From Polynucleobacter sphagniphilus (lineage in GTDB: Bacteria; Pseudomonadota; Gammaproteobacteria; Burkholderiales; Burkholderiaceae), in NCBI RefSeq assembly GCF_001953355.1, contig NZ_MPIY01000003.1:310001-374000 (forward strand): a stretch of 64,000 nucleotides of DNA, written 5' to 3'. Position 1 is the stretch's first letter, and each line of letters opens with the position of its first letter. The translations under genes were made by a program, and so were the position numbers. Shown here piece by piece: positions 10,064 to 17,275 of the stretch. The notes under the pieces are model-generated. The model was not told the origin of the DNA. It was given only the letters and a program-made list of their open reading frames with translations, and did no database searches.

Positions 10064-10471
10064 GTGAAATTAAAAGTAGGCTATCAAGATTTGATTGCGC
10101 GTGCAATGGCAAATATTGAAACGGTACCGCTCTCGCAGGCGCAGGAACTTTTGAATGATGAAAACACGGTTTTTGTAGATATTCGCGATGTGCGAGAGCT
10201 TGAACGTGAGGGCATGATTCCAAACGCTTTGCATGCACCGCGTGGCATGCTCGAATTTTGGGTTGATCCAGATAGCCCATACTACAAACCCATTTTTGGT
10301 GAAGGCAAGCGCTTGGTGTTGTATTGCGCTTCCGCATGGAGATCTGCGCTAGCAACTGCAACACTCCAGGAGATGGGGGTACCTCATATTTGCCATCTTG
10401 AGGGTGGGTTCTCTGCCTGGAAGAAAGCAGAACTACCAACTGCAGCCAAAGCTGAAAAAGCAAAAGGATAA
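10064..10471 (+). CDS. Rhodanese-like domain protein
   Basis: Single-domain rhodanese of 135 residues, probably cytoplasmic, of the type that carries persulfide sulfur. The active-site loop CASAWRSA begins at C88, and the conserved VDIRDVRELEREGMIP segment (about 38-53) matches the family. I chose GTG at 10064 because GGAG lies six nt upstream; ATG codons at 10019, 10037 and 10052 are in frame but lack a good ribosome-binding site. It is followed after 7 nt by an OsmC protein, so the pair may handle reactive sulfur or peroxide species together (inference). Confidence 0.85.
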   Translation: MKLKVGYQDLIARAMANIETVPLSQAQELLNDENTVFVDIRDVRELEREGMIPNALHAPRGMLEFWVDPDSPYYKPIFGEGKRLVLYCASAWRSALATATLQEMGVPHICHLEGGFSAWKKAELPTAAKAEKAKG

Positions 10472-10478
10472 ATTCATC

Positions 10479-10868
10479 ATGAGAAAAGTAGCGGCGCAAT
10501 TTGGTGTGGGCGCACTCCAACAAAAAATGTCCGTGGGTGATTTGCACTTTTTATCTGATGCTGAAGTTATTAATGGGGGCTCTGGAACGGGCCCTTCACC
10601 GCATGAGTATTTGGCGGTCGCATTGGCTGCTTGTACCACGATGACTTTGAAGATGTACTCGGGTCGCAAGGGGTGGGATCTACAAAATGCGATAGTGACT
10701 GTTCATGCTGAGCGGGTGGATGATGTGGAAAAAATGACGCGGGATATTGAACTTGTCGGTAATTTAGATGCCGAACAGAAAGAGCGTTTAATGGATATCG
10801 CTAACAAATGCCCTATACACAAAGTCTTAACTGGAGAGATCCAAATAAAAACCCAGCTAGTAAATTAA
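10479..10868 (+). CDS. OsmC family protein
   Basis: OsmC/Ohr-fold protein of 129 residues. The two redox cysteines of the family are present: C52 in the AACTTMTLKMY helix and C111 in KCPIHKVL, which supports a thiol-dependent peroxidase-like activity on organic hydroperoxides. ATG at 10479 is preceded by AAAAGGA at 10462-10468. It is 7 nt downstream of the rhodanese gene. The last codons form the left arm of a transcription terminator. Confidence 0.88.
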   Translation: MRKVAAQFGVGALQQKMSVGDLHFLSDAEVINGGSGTGPSPHEYLAVALAACTTMTLKMYSGRKGWDLQNAIVTVHAERVDDVEKMTRDIELVGNLDAEQKERLMDIANKCPIHKVLTGEIQIKTQLVN

Positions 10869-10884
10869 TACAAGCTGGGTTTTT
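10847..10884 (+). terminator. Bidirectional rho-independent terminator overlapping the osmC-like gene end
   Basis: Inverted repeat AAAAACCCAGCT (10847-10858) and AGCTGGGTTTTT (10873-10884) around a 14-nt loop containing the stop codon. The T-run on one strand and the A-run on the other allow termination of both this operon and the convergent lipoprotein gene at 10928-11215. Confidence 0.85.
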
Positions 10885-10927
10885 ATTGATTAACTGCTAA
10901 AGGGTACTGCGCTTACTTCATGCCAAT

Positions 10928-11215
10928 TTAATTGGGGGCATTATTAGGCGCATTATTTTTTCCGGCGTTATAGCCAGAGTTATATTCAGCGGCCTGATTC
11001 TTTTTGTAGGCATCATAAACATAGCCAGATGCAGCGCCAACAGCCGCTCCGCCTACTGCGCCCCAAATAGGGTTGCCATGGAAGATGGCTGTGCCAACTG
11101 CACCTGCAGCTGCACCGATACCAGCACCCGATAAGGTGCGTTGTTCTGTATTACTCATGTTGGAGCAGCCAGCAATAGCAACTGCAGTAGCTGCGATAGC
11201 GATTATTTTTTTCAT
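10928..11215 (-). CDS. Glycine-zipper outer-membrane lipoprotein-like protein
   Basis: Small lipoprotein of 95 residues. A lysine-start signal peptide ends in the lipobox AIAGC with the lipidated cysteine at C17. Residues about 29-68 form a glycine zipper (repeated GxxxG pattern: GAGIGAAAGAVGTA, WGAVGGAAVGAASGYV), as in YMGG/SlyB-like envelope proteins, followed by an Asn-rich tail. Function is unknown; such proteins usually insert in or stabilise the outer membrane. It follows the Rap1a-like gene by 26 nt on the same strand. Confidence 0.8.
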   Translation of the reverse strand: MKKIIAIAATAVAIAGCSNMSNTEQRTLSGAGIGAAAGAVGTAIFHGNPIWGAVGGAAVGAASGYVYDAYKKNQAAEYNSGYNAGKNNAPNNAPN

Positions 11216-11241
11216 ATCAACGGTTCCTTATATTGGTTGAA

Positions 11242-11604
11242 TTATTTACGGCCGCAAGGGAAGCGCATTGCCAAAAAGCCTAGGACCGTTCCTGCAGCTG
11301 GTTTGTCTGCTAGCTCTGGGTTGGCGCCAGCAAACTTCACGAAATCCGCAATCACATCATCCCGTTTTGGGGCGGGTTGTTTTACGCAAATGAATGGCTT
11401 GGCACGTTGTGGGTGACGAGTGGCTAAATAGGTGTCATAGATTGCAGTGGTGTAACCAATGCAGAAGCTACGTGACTCAGGGCTGGCCGGCAATTTACAT
11501 TCATTCACCAGCTCTTGCGTGCTCAGCACCTGAATTTTTTGCTGTGCCTGCGCCAGGCCAGAAAATGCGCCAAGAATGGCTAAAACAACTAGTACTTTTT
11601 TCAT
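11242..11604 (-). CDS. Rap1a/Tai-like secreted protein
   Basis: Periplasmic protein of 120 residues with a signal peptide ending around LAQA (residue 20). The mature part has four cysteines (C36, C48, C73, C117) in the pattern of the Rap1a/Tai family, with LSTQELVNECK, FCIGY and a C-terminal GFLAMRFPC. Characterised members (Rap1a, Tai) are immunity proteins for type VI secretion amidases in Serratia and other bacteria. No effector or secretion gene is visible nearby, so the immunity role here is only a hypothesis; many environmental betaproteobacteria appear to carry orphan copies. Confidence 0.65.
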   Translation of the reverse strand: MKKVLVVLAILGAFSGLAQAQQKIQVLSTQELVNECKLPASPESRSFCIGYTTAIYDTYLATRHPQRAKPFICVKQPAPKRDDVIADFVKFAGANPELADKPAAGTVLGFLAMRFPCGRK

Positions 11605-11684
11605 GGGTTCTCCTTGAGGTGTATGTGGCTAGATCATAAACCTTATTTTTCTCTGTAAATCATGTTCCGACCTATTTTGGAGGG

Positions 11685-11713
11685 TTAGTGAGCTTAGTAT
11701 TTTTACCTATAAT
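11685..11713 (+). promoter_or_regulatory. Candidate promoter giving a near-leaderless carbonic anhydrase mRNA
   Basis: A perfect -10 hexamer TATAAT at 11708-11713 lies 17 nt after a weak -35 TTAGTG (11685-11690). The ATG of the next gene is at 11720, so transcription would begin at or within 1-2 nt of the start codon, and no Shine-Dalgarno sequence precedes it. Confidence 0.5.
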
Positions 11714-11719
11714 GGGCTC

Positions 11720-12244
11720 ATGGCTATATACGAACTAGACGGAAATGCACCTCTCTTAGCAGATGGTGCTTGGGTCGCCGAAAGCGCCGAAGTAATTGGT
11801 CAGGTGCGGCTAGATAAAGACGCGAGTGTGTGGCCCAAGGTGGTTATACGCGGAGATAACGATCTGATTCATATTGGCCAAGCAAGCAATGTGCAAGATG
11901 CTTCCATTTTGCATACGGATCCCACTTTTCCATTAATCATTGGAAAAAATGTGACGGTAGGTCATCAAGTGATGCTTCATGGCTGTCAGATCGGTGATGG
12001 GAGTTTGATTGGAATTGGTGCCGTTATTTTGAATGGGGCGAAGATTGGTAAGAATTGTTTGGTTGGCGCGGGCGCGCTGGTCACTGAAGGGAAAGAATTT
12101 CCTGATGGTTCCATGATTTTGGGAACACCGGCAAAGGTGGTTAAAACATTAACAGCCGAGCAAATTGCTGGTATTCACGACATATCCGAGCGTTACGTTA
12201 AAAATGCCCAGCGATATCAGCAGACGCTTAAAAAAATTGCTTAA
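11720..12244 (+). CDS. Gamma carbonic anhydrase family protein
   Basis: Left-handed beta-helix protein of 174 residues (YrdA/CaiE/gamma-CA type). Hexapeptide repeats run through most of the chain, and the zinc-ligand histidines fit [14 protein letters not shown] in the family pattern (His-x-n-His-x4-His). Carbonic anhydrase activity is plausible, but many relatives are inactive or acyltransferase-like, so only the family is firm. The ATG has no ribosome-binding site; see the promoter entry. Followed after 15 nt by a permease gene. Confidence 0.85.
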   Translation: MAIYELDGNAPLLADGAWVAESAEVIGQVRLDKDASVWPKVVIRGDNDLIHIGQASNVQDASILHTDPTFPLIIGKNVTVGHQVMLHGCQIGDGSLIGIGAVILNGAKIGKNCLVGAGALVTEGKEFPDGSMILGTPAKVVKTLTAEQIAGIHDISERYVKNAQRYQQTLKKIA

Positions 12245-12259
12245 GTAGAGGCTTTAACC

Positions 12260-13189
12260 GTGTTCTACGTTATTAATGTAGTCCTGCCTGTTTTTGCACT
12301 CATACTGCTTGGTTATGTTTCAGGTCGAACTGGTAAATTAGGAAAAAACGCCTCAACCGAACTCAATCGCTTTGTCATCTGGCTAGCCTTGCCAGCTCAA
12401 CTATTTCATTTTGCGGCGAACAGTACCTGGCAATCACTTTGGCAACCCGAATTTATAGAGGCCTTTGGTGGAGCCGGCCTTTTGGTGTACTGCTTGATTT
12501 TTGGGATCTCCTGGTGGCGCAAGCGTGATTTAGCGCTCGCGAGTTTTTCTGGCTTAAGTGCCTCTTACTCGAATACCGGATACATGGGTATTCCCTTGTG
12601 TATCTTGGCGCTGGGTCAGGATGGTCTGGCGCCGGCAGTCATTTCTACTTTTATTGTTTTTGCACTATTTGCTTTAGCCACAGTCTTTATTGAGATTGGG
12701 ATGCTCTCCCATAAAAAGCCCCATGAAATTGGATGGAGTGTCCTCAAGTCTCTCTGCACAAACCCTTTATTAGTAGCCCCGGTTGCTGGTCTGGGATGGT
12801 CTTTAAGTGGTATTGCCTTGTATGCGCCGCTTGAGCAAGTGATTTCTTTTTTGGCTGCAGCTGCTAGCCCCTGTGCACTGGTTTCAATCGGCTTATTTCT
12901 TTTGCAAAAAAGTGAATTCAATTCCTCTGAAGCATGGTTCATTAGCATTGCCAAGTTAATTCTTCAGCCATGTCTTGCCTGGGTGATTGCAGGACCTATT
13001 TTGGATTTATCCGAGCCATGGCTCAATGCGGTTGTCATACTGAGTGCATTACCTACGGGAACTGGGCCCTTTATGTTGGCTCAGTATTACGATGCTAACA
13101 GTGGCAATATCTCTCGAGTTGTGTTGTTAACCACCTTAGGATCTTTACTGACGCTTTCATTGATCCTGATGTGGAATAAAGGCTTTTAA
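12260..13189 (+). CDS. AEC (auxin efflux carrier) family permease
   Basis: Integral membrane transporter of 309 residues with about ten hydrophobic segments in the two inverted halves typical of the AEC/BART superfamily; conserved features include NRFVIWLALPAQLF near residue 35, SNTGYMGIPL at about 98, and ALPTGTGPFMLAQYY near the C-terminus. Substrate is unknown (family members move dicarboxylates or other organic anions). The start is GTG at 12260 with GAGG nine nt upstream. Confidence 0.83.
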   Translation: MFYVINVVLPVFALILLGYVSGRTGKLGKNASTELNRFVIWLALPAQLFHFAANSTWQSLWQPEFIEAFGGAGLLVYCLIFGISWWRKRDLALASFSGLSASYSNTGYMGIPLCILALGQDGLAPAVISTFIVFALFALATVFIEIGMLSHKKPHEIGWSVLKSLCTNPLLVAPVAGLGWSLSGIALYAPLEQVISFLAAAASPCALVSIGLFLLQKSEFNSSEAWFISIAKLILQPCLAWVIAGPILDLSEPWLNAVVILSALPTGTGPFMLAQYYDANSGNISRVVLLTTLGSLLTLSLILMWNKGF

Positions 13190-13244
13190 TTACTACCTAC
13201 TTCTTTTTTTTAGGAAATTCTTCAAACTGATTTAGACTTTCCTT

Positions 13245-13874
13245 ATGCATGAAATTAATTTTTGGATCAGTGTCGTTGCAACGATTGCCTTTGCAGTCAC
13301 TGGGGTGTTGGCAATTGCTGACCGCGGCGTTGATATTTTTGGCGTGATGGTGCTTGGCGTCATTACGGCAATTGGTGGGGGCACGATCAGAGACATCATT
13401 TTGGGTGTTCCTAGTTTTTGGTCTGAAACGCAAATGTATGTTTGGCTCGCTCTAGCTGCCAGCATTGCCACTTTTGTTGCTGAATCTTTTTTTACACAAC
13501 CTCAAATTCACCGGACAATGCTTTATATCGATGGTTTTGGGGCCGCATTGTTTGGTATTGCTGGGCTTGATAAGGCCTGGAATCTGAACTTTGGCTTGCC
13601 AGTCGCCCCTGTTATTTTGGGTGTAGTGACTGCAATTGGTGGTGGTTTATTGCGAGATGTATTGGCTGGCAGAAAAACACTCCTGATGTCGCATGAGCTT
13701 TATGCCATACCAGTCACCTTGGGTTGCTGTCTGTATGGCCTTGTGCTGCAATTCTTTCCTCAGTACACAGTACAAGCTTCAGTGATTTGTATTGCAATTA
13801 TTTTTGGCATACGTGTGGCCGCAATCCATTGGGATCTGAGGGTGCCCAAACTATTTATTACGCAAACGCGTTAA
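13245..13874 (+). CDS. Trimeric intracellular cation (TRIC)-like channel, YadS/UPF0126 family
   Basis: Membrane protein of 209 residues with about seven hydrophobic segments. It shows the internal duplication diagnostic of the family: GVITAIGGGTIRDI (about 38-51) and GVVTAIGGGLLRDV (about 126-139). Bacterial TRIC homologues form trimeric cation channels; the physiological role in bacteria is not settled. Transcribed alone, 55 nt after the permease gene, with a T8 run in the gap but no clear hairpin. Confidence 0.85.
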   Translation: MHEINFWISVVATIAFAVTGVLAIADRGVDIFGVMVLGVITAIGGGTIRDIILGVPSFWSETQMYVWLALAASIATFVAESFFTQPQIHRTMLYIDGFGAALFGIAGLDKAWNLNFGLPVAPVILGVVTAIGGGLLRDVLAGRKTLLMSHELYAIPVTLGCCLYGLVLQFFPQYTVQASVICIAIIFGIRVAAIHWDLRVPKLFITQTR

Positions 13875-13944
13875 TAGATTGCTTAGCCAATTGCTCAATG
13901 ATGAAAACATCCCTGTAGCAAATCCTTTAGTCCTCGGCGCCTTC

Positions 13945-14556
13945 CTAATCCCACAAGTTGCGCTGTTGATTGCGATTGAGAAGGGCGCGATTTTGATCGG
14001 CGATCGATGTATCTCGGGGACCAGGAAAAATAGCAATGGGTTCACCTGCTTGCAGCGCTCCTGTTTGAATGACGCGCAAGTACCAGCCGCAAAAGCTAGA
14101 CTGGAGCATCGCCTTAGCTGCCCCCTTATAGCCCATTTTGGCATTGAATTTAAAACAAGGCTCTCTCAGTTTGACAACTGAAAACTCAAGCTCACCAATA
14201 GTGAGTCTATCGCCAACAAATACTTCATGCTCTAGCAGACCTTCAATCGTGAAATTTTCTCCAACAGCGCCGGGGTTTAATTCAACTATCTGTTTAGTTT
14301 CGCGGGTGAGTAGTTCATTCCAAAAGGCGTAATGTTCTGCAGGGTAAACATAAATTGCTTTTTCAATACCGCCATGAACACTCAAATCTGCCTGTTCATC
14401 TCCTTTAATACCAAGCCTGCCAATTTCGACTGGGACAGGATTTTCTAAATTACTAATGGAAGTTTTATTAATTCCCGAGGCAACTACCTTGTAATTTGGA
14501 TGATGTGATCCAAAGAGTGGAGTCACTTTGCCGGAGGAAATAGATAGCAGGCGCAT
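13945..14556 (-). CDS. MOSC domain-containing protein (YiiM-like)
   Basis: MOSC-domain protein of 203 residues, a family related to the molybdenum cofactor sulfurase C-terminus and to YiiM, which detoxifies N-hydroxylated bases. The conserved core is visible: GIKGDEQADLSVHGG (about 49-63), NPGAVGENFT (about 93-102) and the MOSC cysteine in VKLREPCFKF. The moaC gene elsewhere in the window shows that molybdopterin synthesis is present. Convergent with the preceding gene, divergent from the following one. Confidence 0.85.
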   Translation of the reverse strand: MRLLSISSGKVTPLFGSHHPNYKVVASGINKTSISNLENPVPVEIGRLGIKGDEQADLSVHGGIEKAIYVYPAEHYAFWNELLTRETKQIVELNPGAVGENFTIEGLLEHEVFVGDRLTIGELEFSVVKLREPCFKFNAKMGYKGAAKAMLQSSFCGWYLRVIQTGALQAGEPIAIFPGPRDTSIADQNRALLNRNQQRNLWD

Positions 14557-14589
14557 AATTTAGATCATAAATCCATTCCAGGGAAGTCA

Positions 14590-14997
14590 ATGTCTTTCTA
14601 TATCAAAGTGCTTACTGTTCTTGTGTGTGGGCTGCTCAGTCAGGGCAGTTTTGCGAAATGGGAAGAAGAGCGCGATATCACTACAGATCGTCGCCAAGAG
14701 CTGGTGTATTACTTTAAGATGAATGATCAGGGCCAAAAATTGGTTTTAGATAAATATCAAAAGCGCCTGATTTTTATTCAAAAAGATCGACTGTATAAGC
14801 GCACTATTACGCAAATTAAGATTGATGGCGTGCCAGTGGAGGTGATGAGCGATCCCTTTTCGCATTATCCCGAGCAAACTGCCATTACCTTTGAAAACAA
14901 AGACGAAGTGCTCAAGAAACTCTTTTTAGCTAAAAGGGTGGAAGTGAGCGTTTTTTATAATCGAGAGCCAGGCATCAGTGTTTTCCAAATTAAGTAG
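14590..14997 (+). CDS. Secreted hypothetical protein
   Basis: I do not recognise this 135-residue protein. It has a signal peptide (hydrophobic residues 6-19, likely cleaved after SFA) and a charged mature part rich in Lys, Asp and Tyr, with no cysteine in the mature region; probably a periplasmic beta-rich domain. AGGGAAG lies 4 nt before the ATG. Its downstream flank holds a long inverted repeat (15004-15042). Confidence 0.7.
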   Translation: MSFYIKVLTVLVCGLLSQGSFAKWEEERDITTDRRQELVYYFKMNDQGQKLVLDKYQKRLIFIQKDRLYKRTITQIKIDGVPVEVMSDPFSHYPEQTAITFENKDEVLKKLFLAKRVEVSVFYNREPGISVFQIK

Positions 14998-15003
14998 CAT
15001 TTA

Positions 15004-15042
15004 GTTAGTACTTTAGTTTCAGCCTAAAACCAAAGTACTAAC
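15004..15042. repeat. Long imperfect inverted repeat (hairpin)
   Basis: GTTAGTACTTT (15004-15014) pairs with AAAGTACTAAC (15032-15042); after one mismatch four more pairs close a 7-nt loop, giving a 15-position stem. It starts 7 nt after the stop codon of the secreted hypothetical gene. No T-run follows on either strand, so it is not a textbook terminator; it may protect the mRNA 3' end or act as a DNA palindrome. Confidence 0.6.
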
Positions 15043-15135
15043 TTAATACCCTGGAATCTTGATTTCTGTCATGTGCTGGTATTTTTAGGCTGCTATCTTT
15101 CTCTTAGCAATCATTTTTATTGCTAAGGAATGGAT

Positions 15136-15294
15136 ATGAAAGTAAATTACATTCTTGTAAGTCTTTTACTTGGGATGCTGATCGGTGCAGTGAGTGCAAG
15201 CTCGATAGACCCAGATACCCCACTTTCTCTTAGGGATGGCCTCACAAAATACCTTAGGGCAGATCCTACAGAGGCAGGCTATTTAGTTGATTAA
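15136..15294 (+). CDS. 52-residue putative secreted micro-protein
   Basis: Short open frame, ATG at 15136 preceded by AAGGA (15125-15129) with a six-nt spacer; a second in-frame ATG lies at 15130. The predicted product begins MKVNYILVSLLLGMLIGAVSA, a convincing signal peptide, followed by a mature part of about 31 residues, acidic overall (SSIDPDTPLSLRD..., ending EAGYLVD). I recognise no family. It could also be an exported lipoprotein-free peptide or a degenerate remnant of a longer gene. Located between the hairpin and the tRNA gene. Confidence 0.55.
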   Translation: MKVNYILVSLLLGMLIGAVSASSIDPDTPLSLRDGLTKYLRADPTEAGYLVD

Positions 15295-15351
15295 CTAAAG
15301 CTGCGCAGGAAAGCGCGTTTAAGCTCCCAATCGCTTGTGGTTTGGGCGCAT

Positions 15352-15381
15352 TTAGACAGATGCTTGTCTATCATTTATAAT
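15352..15381 (+). promoter_or_regulatory. Promoter of the CAT-anticodon tRNA gene
   Basis: TTAGAC (15352-15357) and a perfect TATAAT (15376-15381) are separated by 18 nt; the mature tRNA 5' end at 15391 lies 9 nt after the -10 element, so the primary transcript has almost no leader. Confidence 0.65.
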
Positions 15382-15390
15382 AACCAGTTC

Positions 15391-15467
15391 GGCGAATTAG
15401 CTCAGCTGGTTAGAGCGACGGAATCATAATCCGCAGGTCCGGGGTTCAAATCCCTGATTCGCCACCA
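15391..15467 (+). tRNA. tRNA-Met (anticodon CAT)
   Basis: A full cloverleaf can be drawn: perfect 7-bp acceptor stem GGCGAAT/ATTCGCC, D-stem GCTC/GAGC, anticodon loop ATCATAA with CAT at positions 34-36, 5-nt variable loop, T-stem closing TTCAAAT, discriminator A and encoded CCA. The anticodon stem has an A27-C43 mismatch. The G1-C72 pair rules out an initiator-type end. Elongator methionine is the likely identity; a lysidine-modified tRNA-Ile(CAT) cannot be fully excluded from sequence alone. Confidence 0.93.
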
Positions 15468-15470
15468 TAC

Positions 15471-15504
15471 AAAAGGCCATTGCCAGTCGGCAGTGGCCTT
15501 TTTC
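15471..15504 (+). terminator. Rho-independent terminator after the tRNA
   Basis: AAAAGGCCATTGCC and GGCAGTGGCCTTTT form a 14-bp stem with one G-T pair and loop AGTC, followed by further T residues. It ends the tRNA transcript 3 nt after CCA. Confidence 0.85.
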
Positions 15505-15527
15505 TTAGGCTTAATTGGGTTTGTCTG

Positions 15528-16061
15528 ATGGCTAAATTTTGGAACTTTGTTCTTTTTCAGGCCGGTTGGTTTGCCTGCATCATTGGAGCAGCCAATCAAA
15601 GGGTATTTTGGCCAGTGCTTGTGACTTTGGCTTATCTCGGTATTCATATTTGGCGCTCCCCATCCCCTAAAAACCAGCTTAGTCTTGTGCTCAAGGTGTT
15701 TTTATATGGCCTGGGCGCTGACACGCTGCTACTTCATTTGGGGGTAGTGCGTTTTTACGACACTTGGCCCAGTATTTATCTGTCGCCATTATGGATGTGG
15801 ACACTCTGGGCGCTGGTAGGTAGCACTATCAATGGGTCTTTGGCCTGGCTCAAGGGCAAGCCCCTTCTAGGCGGGGTATTGGGGGCCATTTGCGGCCCAG
15901 TTTCCTATGGCGCTGGCATTCAGATGGGTGCTGGAACCTGGGGTAGTGGTAATCAAACTTGGCAATTTGTTGCTGTGGGCCTGATTTGGGGCTTAGCCAT
16001 TCCCCTATTTTTGAGCTGGGAAGAGTCTGCAAATAGGAAATTTCTGGCTCAAAATACGTAA
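15528..16061 (+). CDS. DUF2878-like membrane protein
   Basis: Membrane protein of 177 residues with about five or six hydrophobic segments. The N-terminus (MAKFWNFVLFQAGWFACIIG) and the GADTLLLHLGVVRF block at about 57-70 match the DUF2878 family, whose function is unknown. I chose ATG 15528 because the upstream part of the open frame (to 15480) lies inside the tRNA terminator. Monocistronic, ahead of recA. Confidence 0.78.
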   Translation: MAKFWNFVLFQAGWFACIIGAANQRVFWPVLVTLAYLGIHIWRSPSPKNQLSLVLKVFLYGLGADTLLLHLGVVRFYDTWPSIYLSPLWMWTLWALVGSTINGSLAWLKGKPLLGGVLGAICGPVSYGAGIQMGAGTWGSGNQTWQFVAVGLIWGLAIPLFLSWEESANRKFLAQNT

Positions 16062-16089
16062 TGACTTGAAAAAAGGTGCTTGCAATGAG

Positions 16090-16109
16090 TACTGTTTTTA
16101 TATACAGTA
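16090..16109 (+). promoter_or_regulatory. LexA (SOS) box upstream of recA
   Basis: TACTGT-TTTTATAT-ACAGTA is a perfect palindromic match at both ends to the proteobacterial LexA operator CTGT-N8-ACAG. It lies 71 nt upstream of the recA start and overlaps the probable -10 region (candidate -35 TTGCAA at 16080-16085), so LexA would block recA transcription. Confidence 0.88.
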
Positions 16110-16179
16110 GCCTCTAAGTTGTTCAGCAGCATATAAAACTTCGGGAACTAGCCCAATACATAGCGAAAAGGAATTCAAA

Positions 16180-17268
16180 ATGGCCTTCGATGATAAGAAA
16201 AAATCAGCCTCATCAGAATTTGATGGAATGAGTGGAGACAAGCAAAAAGCACTAACGGCGGCCCTGGCTCAAATTGAGAAGCAATTTGGTAAAGGTTCAA
16301 TCATGCGTTTGGGCGACGCAGAAATTAACGAAGATATCTCCGTGGTATCGAGCGGTTCACTTGGGCTGGATATTGCTTTAGGAGTTGGCGGCTTAGCACG
16401 CGGTCGTGTCATCGAAATTTACGGTCCAGAATCTTCTGGAAAAACTACCCTCACTTTGCATGCTATTGCGGAAATGCAAAAGTTAGGTGGAACCTGCGCC
16501 TTTATTGATGCAGAGCATGCGTTAGATGTGCAATATGCCTCACGTCTTGGTGTTGACGTAAATAATTTATTGATTTCTCAACCAGATACTGGTGAGCAAG
16601 CTTTAGAAATTGCAGACGCTCTAGTGCGTTCTGGCTCGATTGATTTGATCGTGATCGACTCGGTGGCCGCTTTAGTGCCAAGGGCTGAAATTGAAGGGGA
16701 CATGGGTGATTCATTACCCGGTCTGCAGGCGCGATTGATGAGCCAAGCCCTGCGTAAGTTGACTGGCGCTATTAAGCGCACGAATACAACGGTGATCTTT
16801 ATTAACCAAATTCGTATGAAGATTGGTGTGATGTTTGGCTCACCTGAAACGACTACTGGCGGTAACGCTTTGAAGTTTTATGCCTCGATGCGTTTGGATA
16901 TTCGCCGCATTGGTAGTATTAAAAAAGGCGATGAGGTTGTCGGTAATGAAACTCGTGTGAAGGTTGTCAAAAACAAAGTATCCCCTCCATTCCGTGAAGC
17001 TATTTTTGACATCATGTACGGCGCTGGTATTTCACGTGAGGGTGAAATTATTGATATGGGTGTCGAGGCTGATCTCGTTGAGAAATCAGGCTCTTGGTAT
17101 AGCTATAACGGCGACCGTATTGGCCAGGGCAAAGACAATGTGCGTGAATTCTTAAAAGAGAATCCTGCCATCGCTAAGGATATTGAAGCCAAAATTCGCC
17201 AGAAGCTGGGCGTAAAGGCGGGTTCTGCCGTGGTGAGCGATGTGCTTAGTGAGGAAGAAGAAGTCTAA
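16180..17268 (+). CDS. recA: Recombinase RecA
   Basis: RecA recombinase of 362 residues: forms filaments on single-stranded DNA, drives strand exchange and triggers LexA self-cleavage. Walker [10 protein letters not shown] lies at 82-90, Walker [11 protein letters not shown] around 142-151, and the acidic C-terminal tail ends SEEEEV. AAGGA precedes the ATG. The LexA box at 16090-16109 shows SOS control, and recX follows after 7 nt. Confidence 0.98.
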   Translation: MAFDDKKKSASSEFDGMSGDKQKALTAALAQIEKQFGKGSIMRLGDAEINEDISVVSSGSLGLDIALGVGGLARGRVIEIYGPESSGKTTLTLHAIAEMQKLGGTCAFIDAEHALDVQYASRLGVDVNNLLISQPDTGEQALEIADALVRSGSIDLIVIDSVAALVPRAEIEGDMGDSLPGLQARLMSQALRKLTGAIKRTNTTVIFINQIRMKIGVMFGSPETTTGGNALKFYASMRLDIRRIGSIKKGDEVVGNETRVKVVKNKVSPPFREAIFDIMYGAGISREGEIIDMGVEADLVEKSGSWYSYNGDRIGQGKDNVREFLKENPAIAKDIEAKIRQKLGVKAGSAVVSDVLSEEEEV

Positions 17269-17275
17269 GTAATCG

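Noticed and set aside
10017..10547. 176-codon frame antisense to the rhodanese/OsmC genes
   Set aside because: Spans two sense genes and their junction; translation is not protein-like.
13350..13670. Internal duplication in the TRIC-like gene as a sign of recombination
   Set aside because: The GVxTAIGGGxxRD repeat is the normal internal symmetry of the family.
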